Shown here: piece by piece, positions 1 through 5,914 of the stretch
How the letters are laid out: each line of letters starts with the position of its first letter
Numbering within the stretch: position 1 is the stretch's first letter
From: Calditrichota bacterium
GTDB taxonomy: Bacteria > Zhuqueibacterota > Zhuqueibacteria > Zhuqueibacterales > Geothermadaptataceae
Length of the DNA stretch: 9,292 nucleotides
Direction of reading: 5' to 3'
NCBI GenBank assembly: GCA_008501545.1
Contig: QQUM01000740.1
Coordinates: 1 to 9,292 of the forward strand
Position numbers and translations under genes: made by a program
Notes under the pieces: model-generated
What the model saw: only the letters and a program-made list of their open reading frames with translations
Told to the model about the DNA's origin: nothing
Database searches by the model: none

Positions 1-31
1 CACATTTTTATTTGGAGGACAATAGGGATTT

Positions 32-763
32 ATGAGAAAAAAAATTGCTCGCGCTCGCATCTTACTGAAACGCTCAATAAACCGTGTCCACGTCAATGAG
101 GCAATCCTTGATTTAGGCCGCCCTCTCCTGCCGCGAGCAAAAAACGCACGCATAAAACGGATAAACAGTTCCCAGGCAAAAAAGTATGCTATTTTCATGC
201 GGGAACTCGTCGCCAATCCCCGTGGCGTCGGTGCTGCATGCCCGAGTTCAAAAGGATTAGCCCGAATAATGGCGTCTTTTATACCCAAAGATGACGATGG
301 CTATATCGTCGAACTGGGGGCCGGTACAGGTGTTGTCACCGCTGCAATTCTCGAGCGTGGCATTGACCCATCGCGCTTGATCGTTGTTGAAATATCCGAA
401 GATCTGGTAAAAATGCTTCGCAAGCAGTTCCCCAATGTTCGTATTGTGCACGGTAACGCTGCTGCTCTCAAAGATCATCTGGATTACTCACTGGGCGAAG
501 GCAGCAACCGAGTCTCAACCATCGTTTCCAGTTTACCGATGCGTTCCCTGCCGGAAAAACTCGTGGATGCCATCAAGCAACAGTTGCATGATATATTACC
601 CCACAACGGCAGACTCATCCACTTTACGTACGCGCTAAAACCTGTTTCGCAAAACTATCTGACCAGCTTTCAGAGAACGAATTCCAAAATTCGCTGGCGC
701 AACGTGCCGCCTGCACGAGTTGAAGTCTATCACCGTTCTCAGCTCAGCATGAAAAAAGACTGA
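32..763 (+). CDS. PmtA-like phospholipid N-methyltransferase (class I SAM-dependent)
   Basis: Predicted SAM-dependent methyltransferase of the PmtA/KsgA-like group, whose known members methylate phosphatidylethanolamine at the inner membrane towards phosphatidylcholine. The 243-residue protein has a basic N-terminal stretch (about residues 1-50, many Arg/Lys) that could contact acidic membranes. Family-typical features follow: NPRGVGAACPSS (62-73), SAM motif I VELGAGTG (93-100), the ribose-binding acidic residue in VVEIS (E120), a motif-IV region SSLPMRSLP (166-174), HFTY (197-200) and VPPARVEVY near the C-terminus (225-233). ATG at 32 is the first possible start after an in-frame TAG at 23-25; GGAGG lies at 14-18, 13 bases upstream, a little far. 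The gene is followed by a long gap. The methyltransferase fold is secure; the lipid substrate is inferred, and a KsgA-like or other small-molecule role cannot be excluded. Confidence 0.8.
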   Translation: MRKKIARARILLKRSINRVHVNEAILDLGRPLLPRAKNARIKRINSSQAKKYAIFMRELVANPRGVGAACPSSKGLARIMASFIPKDDDGYIVELGAGTGVVTAAILERGIDPSRLIVVEISEDLVKMLRKQFPNVRIVHGNAAALKDHLDYSLGEGSNRVSTIVSSLPMRSLPEKLVDAIKQQLHDILPHNGRLIHFTYALKPVSQNYLTSFQRTNSKIRWRNVPPARVEVYHRSQLSMKKD

Positions 764-805
764 AGCTGTGGTTGTGCTGGATTTCATTTTGCAGAGAATA
801 AACAC

Positions 806-933
806 ATCCCCTACCCATCATCACTGCGTCGTACAATTCAAGGAATCCAAAAGTTCTCCCCACGCAAGCGAACCGAGATGATTGTACGGCGCATAAGCGA
901 TTCGTGTTTGCCCAACGAGCACAGGTAAGGGAT
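806..933 (+). repeat. Nested inverted repeats; possible structured RNA or degenerate palindromic element
   Basis: Inner arms at 825-838 and 880-893 pair over 14 positions (GCGTCGTACAAT against ATTGTACGGCGC plus one flanking pair at each end) with two G-U pairs and no mismatch; the loop is 41 bases. Outer arms at 806-815 (ATCCCCTACC) and 924-933 (GGTAAGGGAT) pair with one mismatch. Between the inner and outer right arms, TCGT and ACGA around 902-917 could form a third small hairpin. Both wobble pairs form only in plus-strand RNA (they become A-C on the other strand), so a plus-strand transcript folds better. No target-site duplication or transposase is visible. It could be a 3' UTR structure of the upstream gene, a small RNA or a decayed miniature element. 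Confidence 0.4.
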
Positions 934-1056
934 CATAAGTATTGGTTGAATTTATACAGGGAGTATTTGAATCAGAGGAAATGGGATAATGAAATGGGAC
1001 ACATTCAGAGACGATTTCGAATCATAACAGTCGGTGACTACAAACGAGCCATTAAT

Positions 1057-1093
1057 AAAAAAGTGTTTCACAGCGGCATCTATGAAACACTTT
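1057..1093 (-). terminator. Intrinsic terminator of the Na+/Pi symporter-PhoU operon
   Basis: A perfect 11-bp inverted repeat, AAAGTGTTTCA (1060-1070) and TGAAACACTTT (1083-1093), surrounds a 12-base loop. Read on the minus strand the second arm runs into TTTTTT then ATTAAT, the U-tract of a Rho-independent terminator. It lies about 35 bases beyond the stop of the PhoU-like gene. The plus-strand side has only a weak T-rich tail, so it is mainly a leftward terminator. Confidence 0.8.
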
Positions 1094-1127
1094 CATTATC
1101 TTTGTAACGCTAAATCACCGAAAACCG

Positions 1128-1808
1128 TTATTTTGTTTCGTCCAGCAAAAATCCGATTTTTTCAAAAGGATTAACGATGCTCGTTGCCACATTGATAAGG
1201 TGGGCGGCAACCCGTTTCACGTAACGAACATACAGCGCAACCGCAGTGCTTGTTCCCGGTTTCAGTTGGGGATCCGTTGCAGTAACACAATCTTCAACAA
1301 TTTTATCGCTTGCTTTTAAAACCCAAAAACTGTCATTGATGCATTGCTTTGCGCGTTCTTTTTCTGAGGAAAGCAAAATTGGCAACAGGTTTTTAAACAG
1401 CGCTTCCGTTGTCTTTTCTATTTTCTGCAATTGCTCTTCATGTTTTCCTGCATTTAGCCGTTCCGGATGCATTTTTGCTAAATCTGCAATGTTCTTCGTG
1501 TAGTCACCAATACGCTCAAAATCAATGACAATACTGGTAAGAATAAGCCCGGGAATAATGTTTGTCCCACCTGTTACTGCGAGGTATTTCAGCACTTTAC
1601 GGCGTACTTCGCGCTCGTATTTGTTCAGCAGGGAATCCCGTTCACGCAGTTCTTCGCGTCCATCTGCTGAGTCGGTGTGTCTGAGAATTCTCACTGACTC
1701 GACAAACATTTCGTAAGCATTTTCAAGCATCACTTCAGAATCATGGTATGCCTGCGTCAGTGAATTATCTTTCCTCCACAGTTCCAAAATCTCTTTGAAT
1801 TTTATCAT
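1128..1808 (-). CDS. PhoU-domain protein partnered with Na+/Pi symporter
   Basis: A 226-residue, largely helical PhoU-type protein, probably cytoplasmic. PhoU proteins form helical bundles that bind metals and modulate phosphate uptake or PhoR signalling; in many Na/Pi cotransporters the domain is fused to the membrane part, while here it is a separate gene immediately downstream. The first PhoU signature is well kept, DFERIGDYTKNIADLA in the middle of the protein. The second copy is degraded to VKRVAAHLINVATSIVNP near the C-terminus, lacking the usual E-R-I-G-D order. I chose ATG at 1808: AGGA (1816-1819) sits 7 bases upstream, and the gene then starts 4 bases after the symporter stop. A longer reading from TTG at 1823 would overlap the symporter and has no better ribosome site. 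A terminator follows. Confidence 0.85.
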   Translation of the reverse strand: MIKFKEILELWRKDNSLTQAYHDSEVMLENAYEMFVESVRILRHTDSADGREELRERDSLLNKYEREVRRKVLKYLAVTGGTNIIPGLILTSIVIDFERIGDYTKNIADLAKMHPERLNAGKHEEQLQKIEKTTEALFKNLLPILLSSEKERAKQCINDSFWVLKASDKIVEDCVTATDPQLKPGTSTAVALYVRYVKRVAAHLINVATSIVNPFEKIGFLLDETK

Positions 1809-1812
1809 AAAA

Positions 1813-2913
1813 TTATCCTGCAAAATATATTAAAATGAGGGGAATTATAAAAAAGACAATAACTATATAAACCAAAGGTACCCATTTGGATTTGACCGCA
1901 TATTCAGCCAATTTCTCCGCAAACGCGATTGGAATGCGATTCAATGGCCAGATTACTACTATACCTGTAATATTAAATAATAAATGGGCAAATGCAACAG
2001 TCACTGCAGCGAGATTGCCGGTGACAAGGGAAGCCAGCATCGCTGTGACCGTTGTTCCAATATTGGCCCCCAGTGTAAATGGAAATATCTGTCTTAGTGT
2101 CAGAATACCCGCGCCCGCAAGGGGAACGGCCAGTGATGTTGTAATCGAACTCGACTGCACGATTGTCGTGAGAATGATACCCAGTACAAAAGCCCGCCCG
2201 GCATTGCGAAACAACGTGTTGTCAAAAAAGTTCTCTACCTTGCCTATAATAACAGATTTCAAATTTACAACGAGATAACGCAATGCGATAAAAAGCAGCA
2301 CAATCGAAATAATCAGCATGATTGTGCCTGAATTTCCGGTAATATCCTGAATAAGTCCGACAGTCGGTTCGACAATCGCTTTAATCGGATTTGCCATTTT
2401 CAGACCACCGGCATCTTTTAAACCGATAGCCATATAGTTAGAAAATATGCCAAGAAAGTTCGTTGTCAATTGTATGGGAAATATAATCACAACTGCGAGC
2501 AAATTAAAGAAATCATGCACTGTTGCTGCAGAGAATGCGCGCTTAAATTCATCTTCACGCGCGATGTGCCCAACAGAAACCAGGGTGTTTGTAACACTTG
2601 TTCCAATATTTGCTCCCATAATAATGGGAATGGCTCTCGTCACGTCAAGAGCCCCGCCGGCGACCATGCCCACTGCCATCGAAGTGACAGTTGATGAGCT
2701 CTGTACCAGCGCCGTTGATAATACACCGATAAAAAGTCCGACAAACGGATTGGCTGTTGTTTCCAAAAGTTGCTTCGCAAAATCTTTCCCAAAAAATTTA
2801 AACGAAGCGCCCATGAGTGATATACTGACAAAAAATATATATAATAAGCCAAGCAGAATGACCAGACGAATTAATGGGTGTAGTTTTTTCTCGTTAGTAA
2901 TACCTTCCTCCAA
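1813..2913 (-). CDS. NPT2-type Na+/phosphate symporter
   Basis: Integral inner-membrane sodium-coupled phosphate importer of the Na/Pi cotransporter (SLC34/NptA-like) family. The 366-residue protein shows the family's two inverted half-repeats: QSSSTVTS (from residue 71) with GANIGTSVT (100-108), and QSSSITTS (from 253) with GANIGTTVT (282-290); QSSS forms the substrate/ion site in characterised relatives. Many hydrophobic helices run from about residue 14 to the end. The C-terminal PhoU domain of long family members is absent and encoded by the next gene. The start is uncertain: the first candidate is TTG at 2913, but its G is the first base of GGAGG (2907-2911), so that ribosome site cannot serve it. 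An in-frame ATT at 2901 lies 5 bases after GGAGG and may be the true start. The next ATG (residue 34) would remove the first helix. Confidence 0.9.
   Translation of the reverse strand: MEEGITNEKKLHPLIRLVILLGLLYIFFVSISLMGASFKFFGKDFAKQLLETTANPFVGLFIGVLSTALVQSSSTVTSMAVGMVAGGALDVTRAIPIIMGANIGTSVTNTLVSVGHIAREDEFKRAFSAATVHDFFNLLAVVIIFPIQLTTNFLGIFSNYMAIGLKDAGGLKMANPIKAIVEPTVGLIQDITGNSGTIMLIISIVLLFIALRYLVVNLKSVIIGKVENFFDNTLFRNAGRAFVLGIILTTIVQSSSITTSLAVPLAGAGILTLRQIFPFTLGANIGTTVTAMLASLVTGNLAAVTVAFAHLLFNITGIVVIWPLNRIPIAFAEKLAEYAVKSKWVPLVYIVIVFFIIPLILIYFAG
1816..1819 (-). promoter_or_regulatory. Shine-Dalgarno AGGA fixing the PhoU-like start
   Basis: On the minus strand AGGA is followed by a 7-base spacer (TAATTTT) and ATG at 1808. 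It lies across the end of the symporter gene, so translation of the two is probably coupled. This supports ATG 1808 over the upstream TTG at 1823. Confidence 0.7.
2899..2911 (-). promoter_or_regulatory. GGAGG ribosome site and candidate AUU start of the symporter
   Basis: GGAGG (2907-2911, minus strand) is followed by AAGGT and then ATT (2901-2899), which is in frame with the symporter. Five bases is near-ideal spacing. No ATG or GTG exists in frame here. A 9-codon mini-ORF in another frame starts with ATG at 2923 and stops with TAA at 2896-2894, just past the ATT, so termination-reinitiation is possible. Confidence 0.45.
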
Positions 2914-3000
2914 AGATAAACATGAACTATAAGAATCCTTGCACTATCATTTTCATCCTTAATTGCGTTGGAAGCCAGTCTTTGCGTCCAAATTTGCGAA

Positions 3001-3029
3001 AGTATAAAAAATTTAATTGACCAATGCAA
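3001..3029 (-). promoter_or_regulatory. Candidate promoter of the symporter-PhoU operon
   Basis: On the minus strand TTGCAT (3029-3024) and TATACT (3006-3001) are separated by exactly 17 bases. The -10 box matches TATAAT at 5 of 6 positions; the -35 box matches TTGACA only at its first three. It would give a leader of roughly 90 bases. Such matches arise by chance in AT-rich DNA, and the organism's sigma-factor consensus is unknown. Confidence 0.4.
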
Positions 3030-3125
3030 ATTAAGTATTTCCTTTTTTTATTTCTTGCAATTGTTACTACACCAAAACAAAACTGAAGAACAACCCAGAA
3101 AGGTATTTCACGCTAAATCTGTTGT

Positions 3126-3141
3126 AATTATTAAAATAATT
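3126..3141. promoter_or_regulatory. AT palindrome in divergent region, possible operator
   Basis: AATTATT and AATAATT form a perfect 7-bp inverted repeat around AA, followed at 3142-3150 by C and eight T. It could be an operator half-site pair or UP-element-like DNA for the haem-protein gene. An all-A/T stem is too weak to act as a good terminator, and no transcript is known to enter it. Confidence 0.25.
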
Positions 3142-3211
3142 CTTTTTTTTCAGGTGCACACAATCGGGATTTAATAATTAACTTCATAATTCTTAATTCG
3201 GAGACTACCTC

Positions 3212-3661
3212 ATGAAAATATTTAAGCCTAAAAACTTACTTATTCTTCTCATTGTCATGTTTATCATCATCCAGTTTGTACCTGTTGAGCGTACCAATCC
3301 TCCTCAAAATGCACCGATCGCCGTTACGGGCGATGTAGCACAAATTATGAAATCCGCGTGCTATGACTGTCACTCAAACACGACTGTCTGGCCCTGGTAT
3401 AGCCACGTTGCACCCGTTTCGTGGATTTTAAGTGACCATGTCCGTAATGGCCGTCGACATCTCAATTTTTCCGCCTGGAATGAATACAGCAAAAAGAAAA
3501 AATTGAAAAAACTGGACGAAATCGTTGAAGAGATTGAAAAAGGCAATATGCCGCTTGCAGGTTATGTTAAATTACATAGTGAGGCCGACCTCAGTACTGA
3601 TCAAAAACAAAAGCTCATCGCCTGGGCCAATGCTGCAATGGATACGGCAAGTCTTAAGTAG
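3212..3661 (+). CDS. Membrane-anchored haem-binding (CxxCH) protein, Haem_bd family
   Basis: A 149-residue protein of the Haem_bd domain family: one N-terminal hydrophobic helix (about residues 8-23) that should anchor it in the inner membrane, then a periplasmic domain. The single c-type haem motif is CYDCH (50-54), followed by the family-typical stretch SNTTVWPWYSHVAPVSW (55-71). Met113 in GNMPLAGY is a candidate axial ligand, and a charged linker rich in Lys/Glu lies at 92-112. The function of the family is not firmly established; electron transfer or haem sensing is the usual guess. ATG at 3212 has GGAG (3200-3203) 8 bases upstream, a good start. The next gene, an exported phosphatase, follows after 156 bases on the same strand. 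Haem attachment would require a cytochrome-c maturation system elsewhere. Confidence 0.85.
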   Translation: MKIFKPKNLLILLIVMFIIIQFVPVERTNPPQNAPIAVTGDVAQIMKSACYDCHSNTTVWPWYSHVAPVSWILSDHVRNGRRHLNFSAWNEYSKKKKLKKLDEIVEEIEKGNMPLAGYVKLHSEADLSTDQKQKLIAWANAAMDTASLK

Positions 3662-3703
3662 TGTTCCGGAAACAGCCCTATGCCATCCTGTAAAACCGGA
3701 CAC
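3661..3703 (+). repeat. Imperfect hairpin after the haem-protein gene
   Basis: GTGTTCCGG (3661-3669), starting at the last base of the stop codon, can pair with CCGGACAC (3696-3703), leaving one T bulged and a 26-base loop. No T-run follows, so it is not a standard terminator; it might stabilise or partly attenuate the transcript. A perfect TTGACA at 3718-3723 follows, but no -10 box sits at a suitable distance. Confidence 0.3.
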
Positions 3704-3817
3704 TAAATGGGATTACCTTGACATGACAATTTTATTATTCAGCCAAAGTAGTAATAGATATGATTATCCCCCAAAAGCCCTGAATAAATCCATAGCCTAA
3801 AAAATTGAGGACAATTC

Positions 3818-5230
3818 GTGAAAACACAAAACGATAAACCGGTATCACAAAGAACGAAAGCCGCATCAGGCTTATTGATTCCCATTGTTGCCGTGATATG
3901 CATCATCTATGCAACACCGCTTTTTGGTGAAAACCTGCCAGAAGATCGCGCAGCCTCGGATAAATACCGCCTTGTCTGGACTGACGATCCGACATCAACG
4001 ATGACCGTTATTTGGGATCAGCACAAAGGCAATGCTGCTTCGGTACACTATGGTACAAAAGATTTTGGCCGCCAGTATTGGAAGTATGGATCGAGTCAGG
4101 AGCCACAGCAAAGGAGATGGTTTTATTATGGCATGAATACTTTTTACACAAAGCTGGAAAACTTGCAGGCTGACGCGACCTATTTTTTCGTCATCAAAGA
4201 CTGTACAGGTGTGAGCGATCGCTTCTATTTTCGTACGGCACCTGACACACCCGAGGCATTTACATTCATCGCCGGCGGTGACACGAAAAGTTCAGGTAAA
4301 CCGCTGGAAGCCGGACGGGCGTCCAATAAAATAGTTGCCAAACTTCGTCCGTTGTTTGTTATGTTTAACGGCGATTTTAACAGCGGTAATGGAACCTATC
4401 CGGATCGTTGGCACCAGTGGCTGAACGATTGGCACGAGTTGGCAACGACAGACGATGGCCGCATTATCCCGCTTGTCCCTGTACACGGCAACCACGAGAA
4501 CGGAAACAAGAGTATTCTTAATAAAATCTTCGGCGCCCCGTTCCAGTACAGCAATGAGGAAAACATTTACTACTCGCTGACCTTTGGAAACAATTTCTTT
4601 CATATGATTTCTCTGAATTCTGAACTGGATGAAGGCGGTGATCAGCGTGAATGGCTGCTGCAGGATTTAAAGGCACATAAAGATGCCACAATTAAAGTCG
4701 CGGGCTATCACAAACCATTCCGGCCCCATACGGAAAAAAAAGCCGAAAACATCTACCAATATGAGCAATGGGCGAATTTATTCTACGAATACGAACTGTC
4801 GCTTTCACTTGACGGCGATTCGCACATGCACAAAATCACCTATCCACTGAAGCCATCCATGGAGGAAGGTAATTTTCAGGGATTTGTGCGCGATGATGAA
4901 AACGGCACAATGTTTATCGGCGAAGGCAGTTGGGGTGCTTATCCCCGTGCAAATAACGATGACAAACCGTGGACGCTGGAGAGTGGTTCATTCAACCAGG
5001 TCAAATGGATTCATGTGAAACCGGAGGCGGAGCAACAGCCAGCATCCATCGAGATTTTCACGATCATTACAAGCACTTATGATGAAAATGGGAATCAAAC
5101 ACTTTATGCCGACGAAGTTGAAAGCCTGACCGAGGCAGACTATTTTAAAATCCCGGCAAACGCTCATTTTTTTATGGGCAATGATTCAGTGAAATCGGTC
5201 AAGTATCCGTATTATCTGAACAATCCATGA
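3818..5230 (+). CDS. Exported purple-acid-phosphatase-like metallophosphoesterase
   Basis: A 470-residue secreted or periplasmic calcineurin-type metallophosphoesterase. An N-terminal hydrophobic segment (about 17-37) reads as a signal peptide or anchor, with a possible cut after PLFG. A fibronectin-III-like purple-acid-phosphatase N domain spans about 48-142 (DDPTSTMTVIW). The catalytic domain follows: GGD (D155), NGDFNSGN (D186), GNHE (N225-H226), GYHKP (H298) and GDSHMH (333-338). In classical enzymes the last motif is GHxH, so the first metal-binding His is replaced by Asp334, and the Tyr three residues after the second Asp is Ser189; the Fe(III)-Tyr chromophore is therefore not expected. 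The likely role is release of phosphate from organic esters, but a diesterase or nucleotidase is possible. GTG at 3818 has GAGG (3807-3810) 7 bases upstream. It overlaps the next gene by ATGA and diverges from the symporter operon. Confidence 0.85.
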   Translation: MKTQNDKPVSQRTKAASGLLIPIVAVICIIYATPLFGENLPEDRAASDKYRLVWTDDPTSTMTVIWDQHKGNAASVHYGTKDFGRQYWKYGSSQEPQQRRWFYYGMNTFYTKLENLQADATYFFVIKDCTGVSDRFYFRTAPDTPEAFTFIAGGDTKSSGKPLEAGRASNKIVAKLRPLFVMFNGDFNSGNGTYPDRWHQWLNDWHELATTDDGRIIPLVPVHGNHENGNKSILNKIFGAPFQYSNEENIYYSLTFGNNFFHMISLNSELDEGGDQREWLLQDLKAHKDATIKVAGYHKPFRPHTEKKAENIYQYEQWANLFYEYELSLSLDGDSHMHKITYPLKPSMEEGNFQGFVRDDENGTMFIGEGSWGAYPRANNDDKPWTLESGSFNQVKWIHVKPEAEQQPASIEIFTIITSTYDENGNQTLYADEVESLTEADYFKIPANAHFFMGNDSVKSVKYPYYLNNP

Positions 5231-5808
5231 TCGATCTTCTCAACGAAATCCGGGCATGTGACGTTTGTAAAGGCGCATTGCCACATGCCCCTCGCCCTGT
5301 TATAGACGCCTCACTACAAAGCAAAATCATAATCATAGGCCAGGCGCCCGGCCGAAAAGTTCACTTGTCCGGCATTCCCTGGGATGACGCCAGCGGTCAA
5401 CGGCTTCGCGAATGGATGGGAATATCCACTGAACGCTTCTACAACACGGCGCACATTGCGATCATCCCGATGGGATTCTGCTATCCTGGAAAAGGCGCGT
5501 CCGGCGATCTTCCTCCACGAAAAGAATGCGCCCCACTTTGGCATACGCAACTTCTGCAATTACTAACGCAACAGAAATTGACCTTGCTCATTGGTCAGCA
5601 TGCACAAAAGTATTATTTAGGTGGAAAGCAAAAGAAGAATTTGACGGAGACTGTGAGAAATTACATGGATTATCTGCCGGACTTTTTGCCTTTGCCACAT
5701 CCATCGCCGCGAAACAGGTTCTGGTTGCAAAAAAATCCATGGTTTGAAAAAAATCTATTACCGGAGTTGAAGAAGAGCATCGCAGAAATTTTAGGAGATA
5801 AATCCTGA
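5227..5808 (+). CDS. Uracil-DNA glycosylase family protein (family-4-like, Fe-S)
   Basis: A 193-residue cytoplasmic protein of the uracil-DNA glycosylase superfamily, expected to excise uracil or a related damaged base from DNA to start base-excision repair. Four cysteines, C11, C14, C85 and C101, match the spacing of the 4Fe-4S ligands of family 4 enzymes (CxxC, then two Cys 16 apart). Motif A is GQAPGRK (38-44) instead of the usual GEAPG..ED, followed by SGIPWDDASG (48-57); the second motif is PHPSPRN (157-163). The sequence resembles a compact conserved subfamily with PMGFCYPG and GDLPPRKECAP blocks; activity of that subfamily on uracil is inferred. ATG at 5227 overlaps the phosphatase stop (ATGA), and no clear ribosome site precedes it, so translation is probably coupled. 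There is no obvious functional link to the phosphatase. Confidence 0.85.
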   Translation: MIDLLNEIRACDVCKGALPHAPRPVIDASLQSKIIIIGQAPGRKVHLSGIPWDDASGQRLREWMGISTERFYNTAHIAIIPMGFCYPGKGASGDLPPRKECAPLWHTQLLQLLTQQKLTLLIGQHAQKYYLGGKQKKNLTETVRNYMDYLPDFLPLPHPSPRNRFWLQKNPWFEKNLLPELKKSIAEILGDKS

Positions 5809-5835
5809 AGAAAATAGTGTGAACGTCTTCAGTGT

Positions 5836-5877
5836 ATTTTGGCACATCCCGCCGGGGATGACGGGATGTGCTGGAAT
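5836..5877 (+). terminator. Strong hairpin in the convergent gap, probable transcript end
   Basis: GCACATCCCG (5842-5851) and CGGGATGTGC (5862-5871) form a perfect 10-bp stem with a 10-base loop. In plus-strand RNA the stem extends by six more pairs (5836-5841 with 5872-5877), three of them G-U; on the minus strand those become A-C mismatches. This polarity fits the end of the phosphatase-glycosylase transcript. No T-tract follows on either strand, so it may be a 3'-end stabiliser or a REP-like repeat instead of an intrinsic terminator. Confidence 0.5.
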
Positions 5878-5914
5878 TTCACATGAAAGGAGTCAAATCG
5901 ATTTCGGCGCGCTC

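Larger units (their letters stand above)
764..1127. other. Intergenic region without a convincing gene; structured DNA
   Basis: This 364-base gap separates the methyltransferase from the convergent phosphate-transport operon. It holds nested inverted repeats at 806-933, a short direct repeat (AAATGGGA at 979-986 and 992-999) and an intrinsic terminator at 1057-1093. One plus-strand frame is open from about 802 to 1107, but it has no ATG/GTG start with a ribosome site (only an unsupported GTG at 904), runs through the terminator hairpin and resembles no protein I know. I therefore leave it uncalled. The rest shows nothing recognisable. Confidence 0.6.
2914..3211. other. Divergent AT-rich promoter region
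   Basis: This 298-base region lies between the leftward symporter operon and the rightward haem-protein gene, so it should carry promoters in both directions. It is rich in A/T runs. It holds a candidate leftward promoter (3001-3029) and a 7-bp palindrome (3126-3141) followed by a run of eight T. I found no clear rightward promoter and no convincing Pho-box direct repeats. A 68-codon plus-strand frame (2968-3174) has no coding character or ribosome site and is not called. Confidence 0.6.

Noticed and set aside
910..951. Integron attC-like core pair: GCCCAAC (910-916) and GTTGAAT (945-951)
   Set aside because: The two cores fit RYYYAAC and GTTRRRY but are not complementary to each other, span only 42 bases and lack the inner L boxes; no integrase or cassette gene is nearby.
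802..1107. Open plus-strand frame of about 100 codons in the 764-1127 gap
   Set aside because: It has no ATG/GTG start with a ribosome site, runs through the intrinsic terminator hairpin, shows no recognisable protein motif, and overlaps the inverted repeats.
2914..3211. Pho box in the divergent region
   Set aside because: No pair of CTGTCAT-like direct repeats with 11-base period could be found by eye; only AT-rich runs.
3718..3764. Promoter for the phosphatase gene from a perfect TTGACA (3718-3723)
   Set aside because: No acceptable -10 box lies 16-18 bases downstream; the best TATGAT (3759-3764) is 35 bases away.
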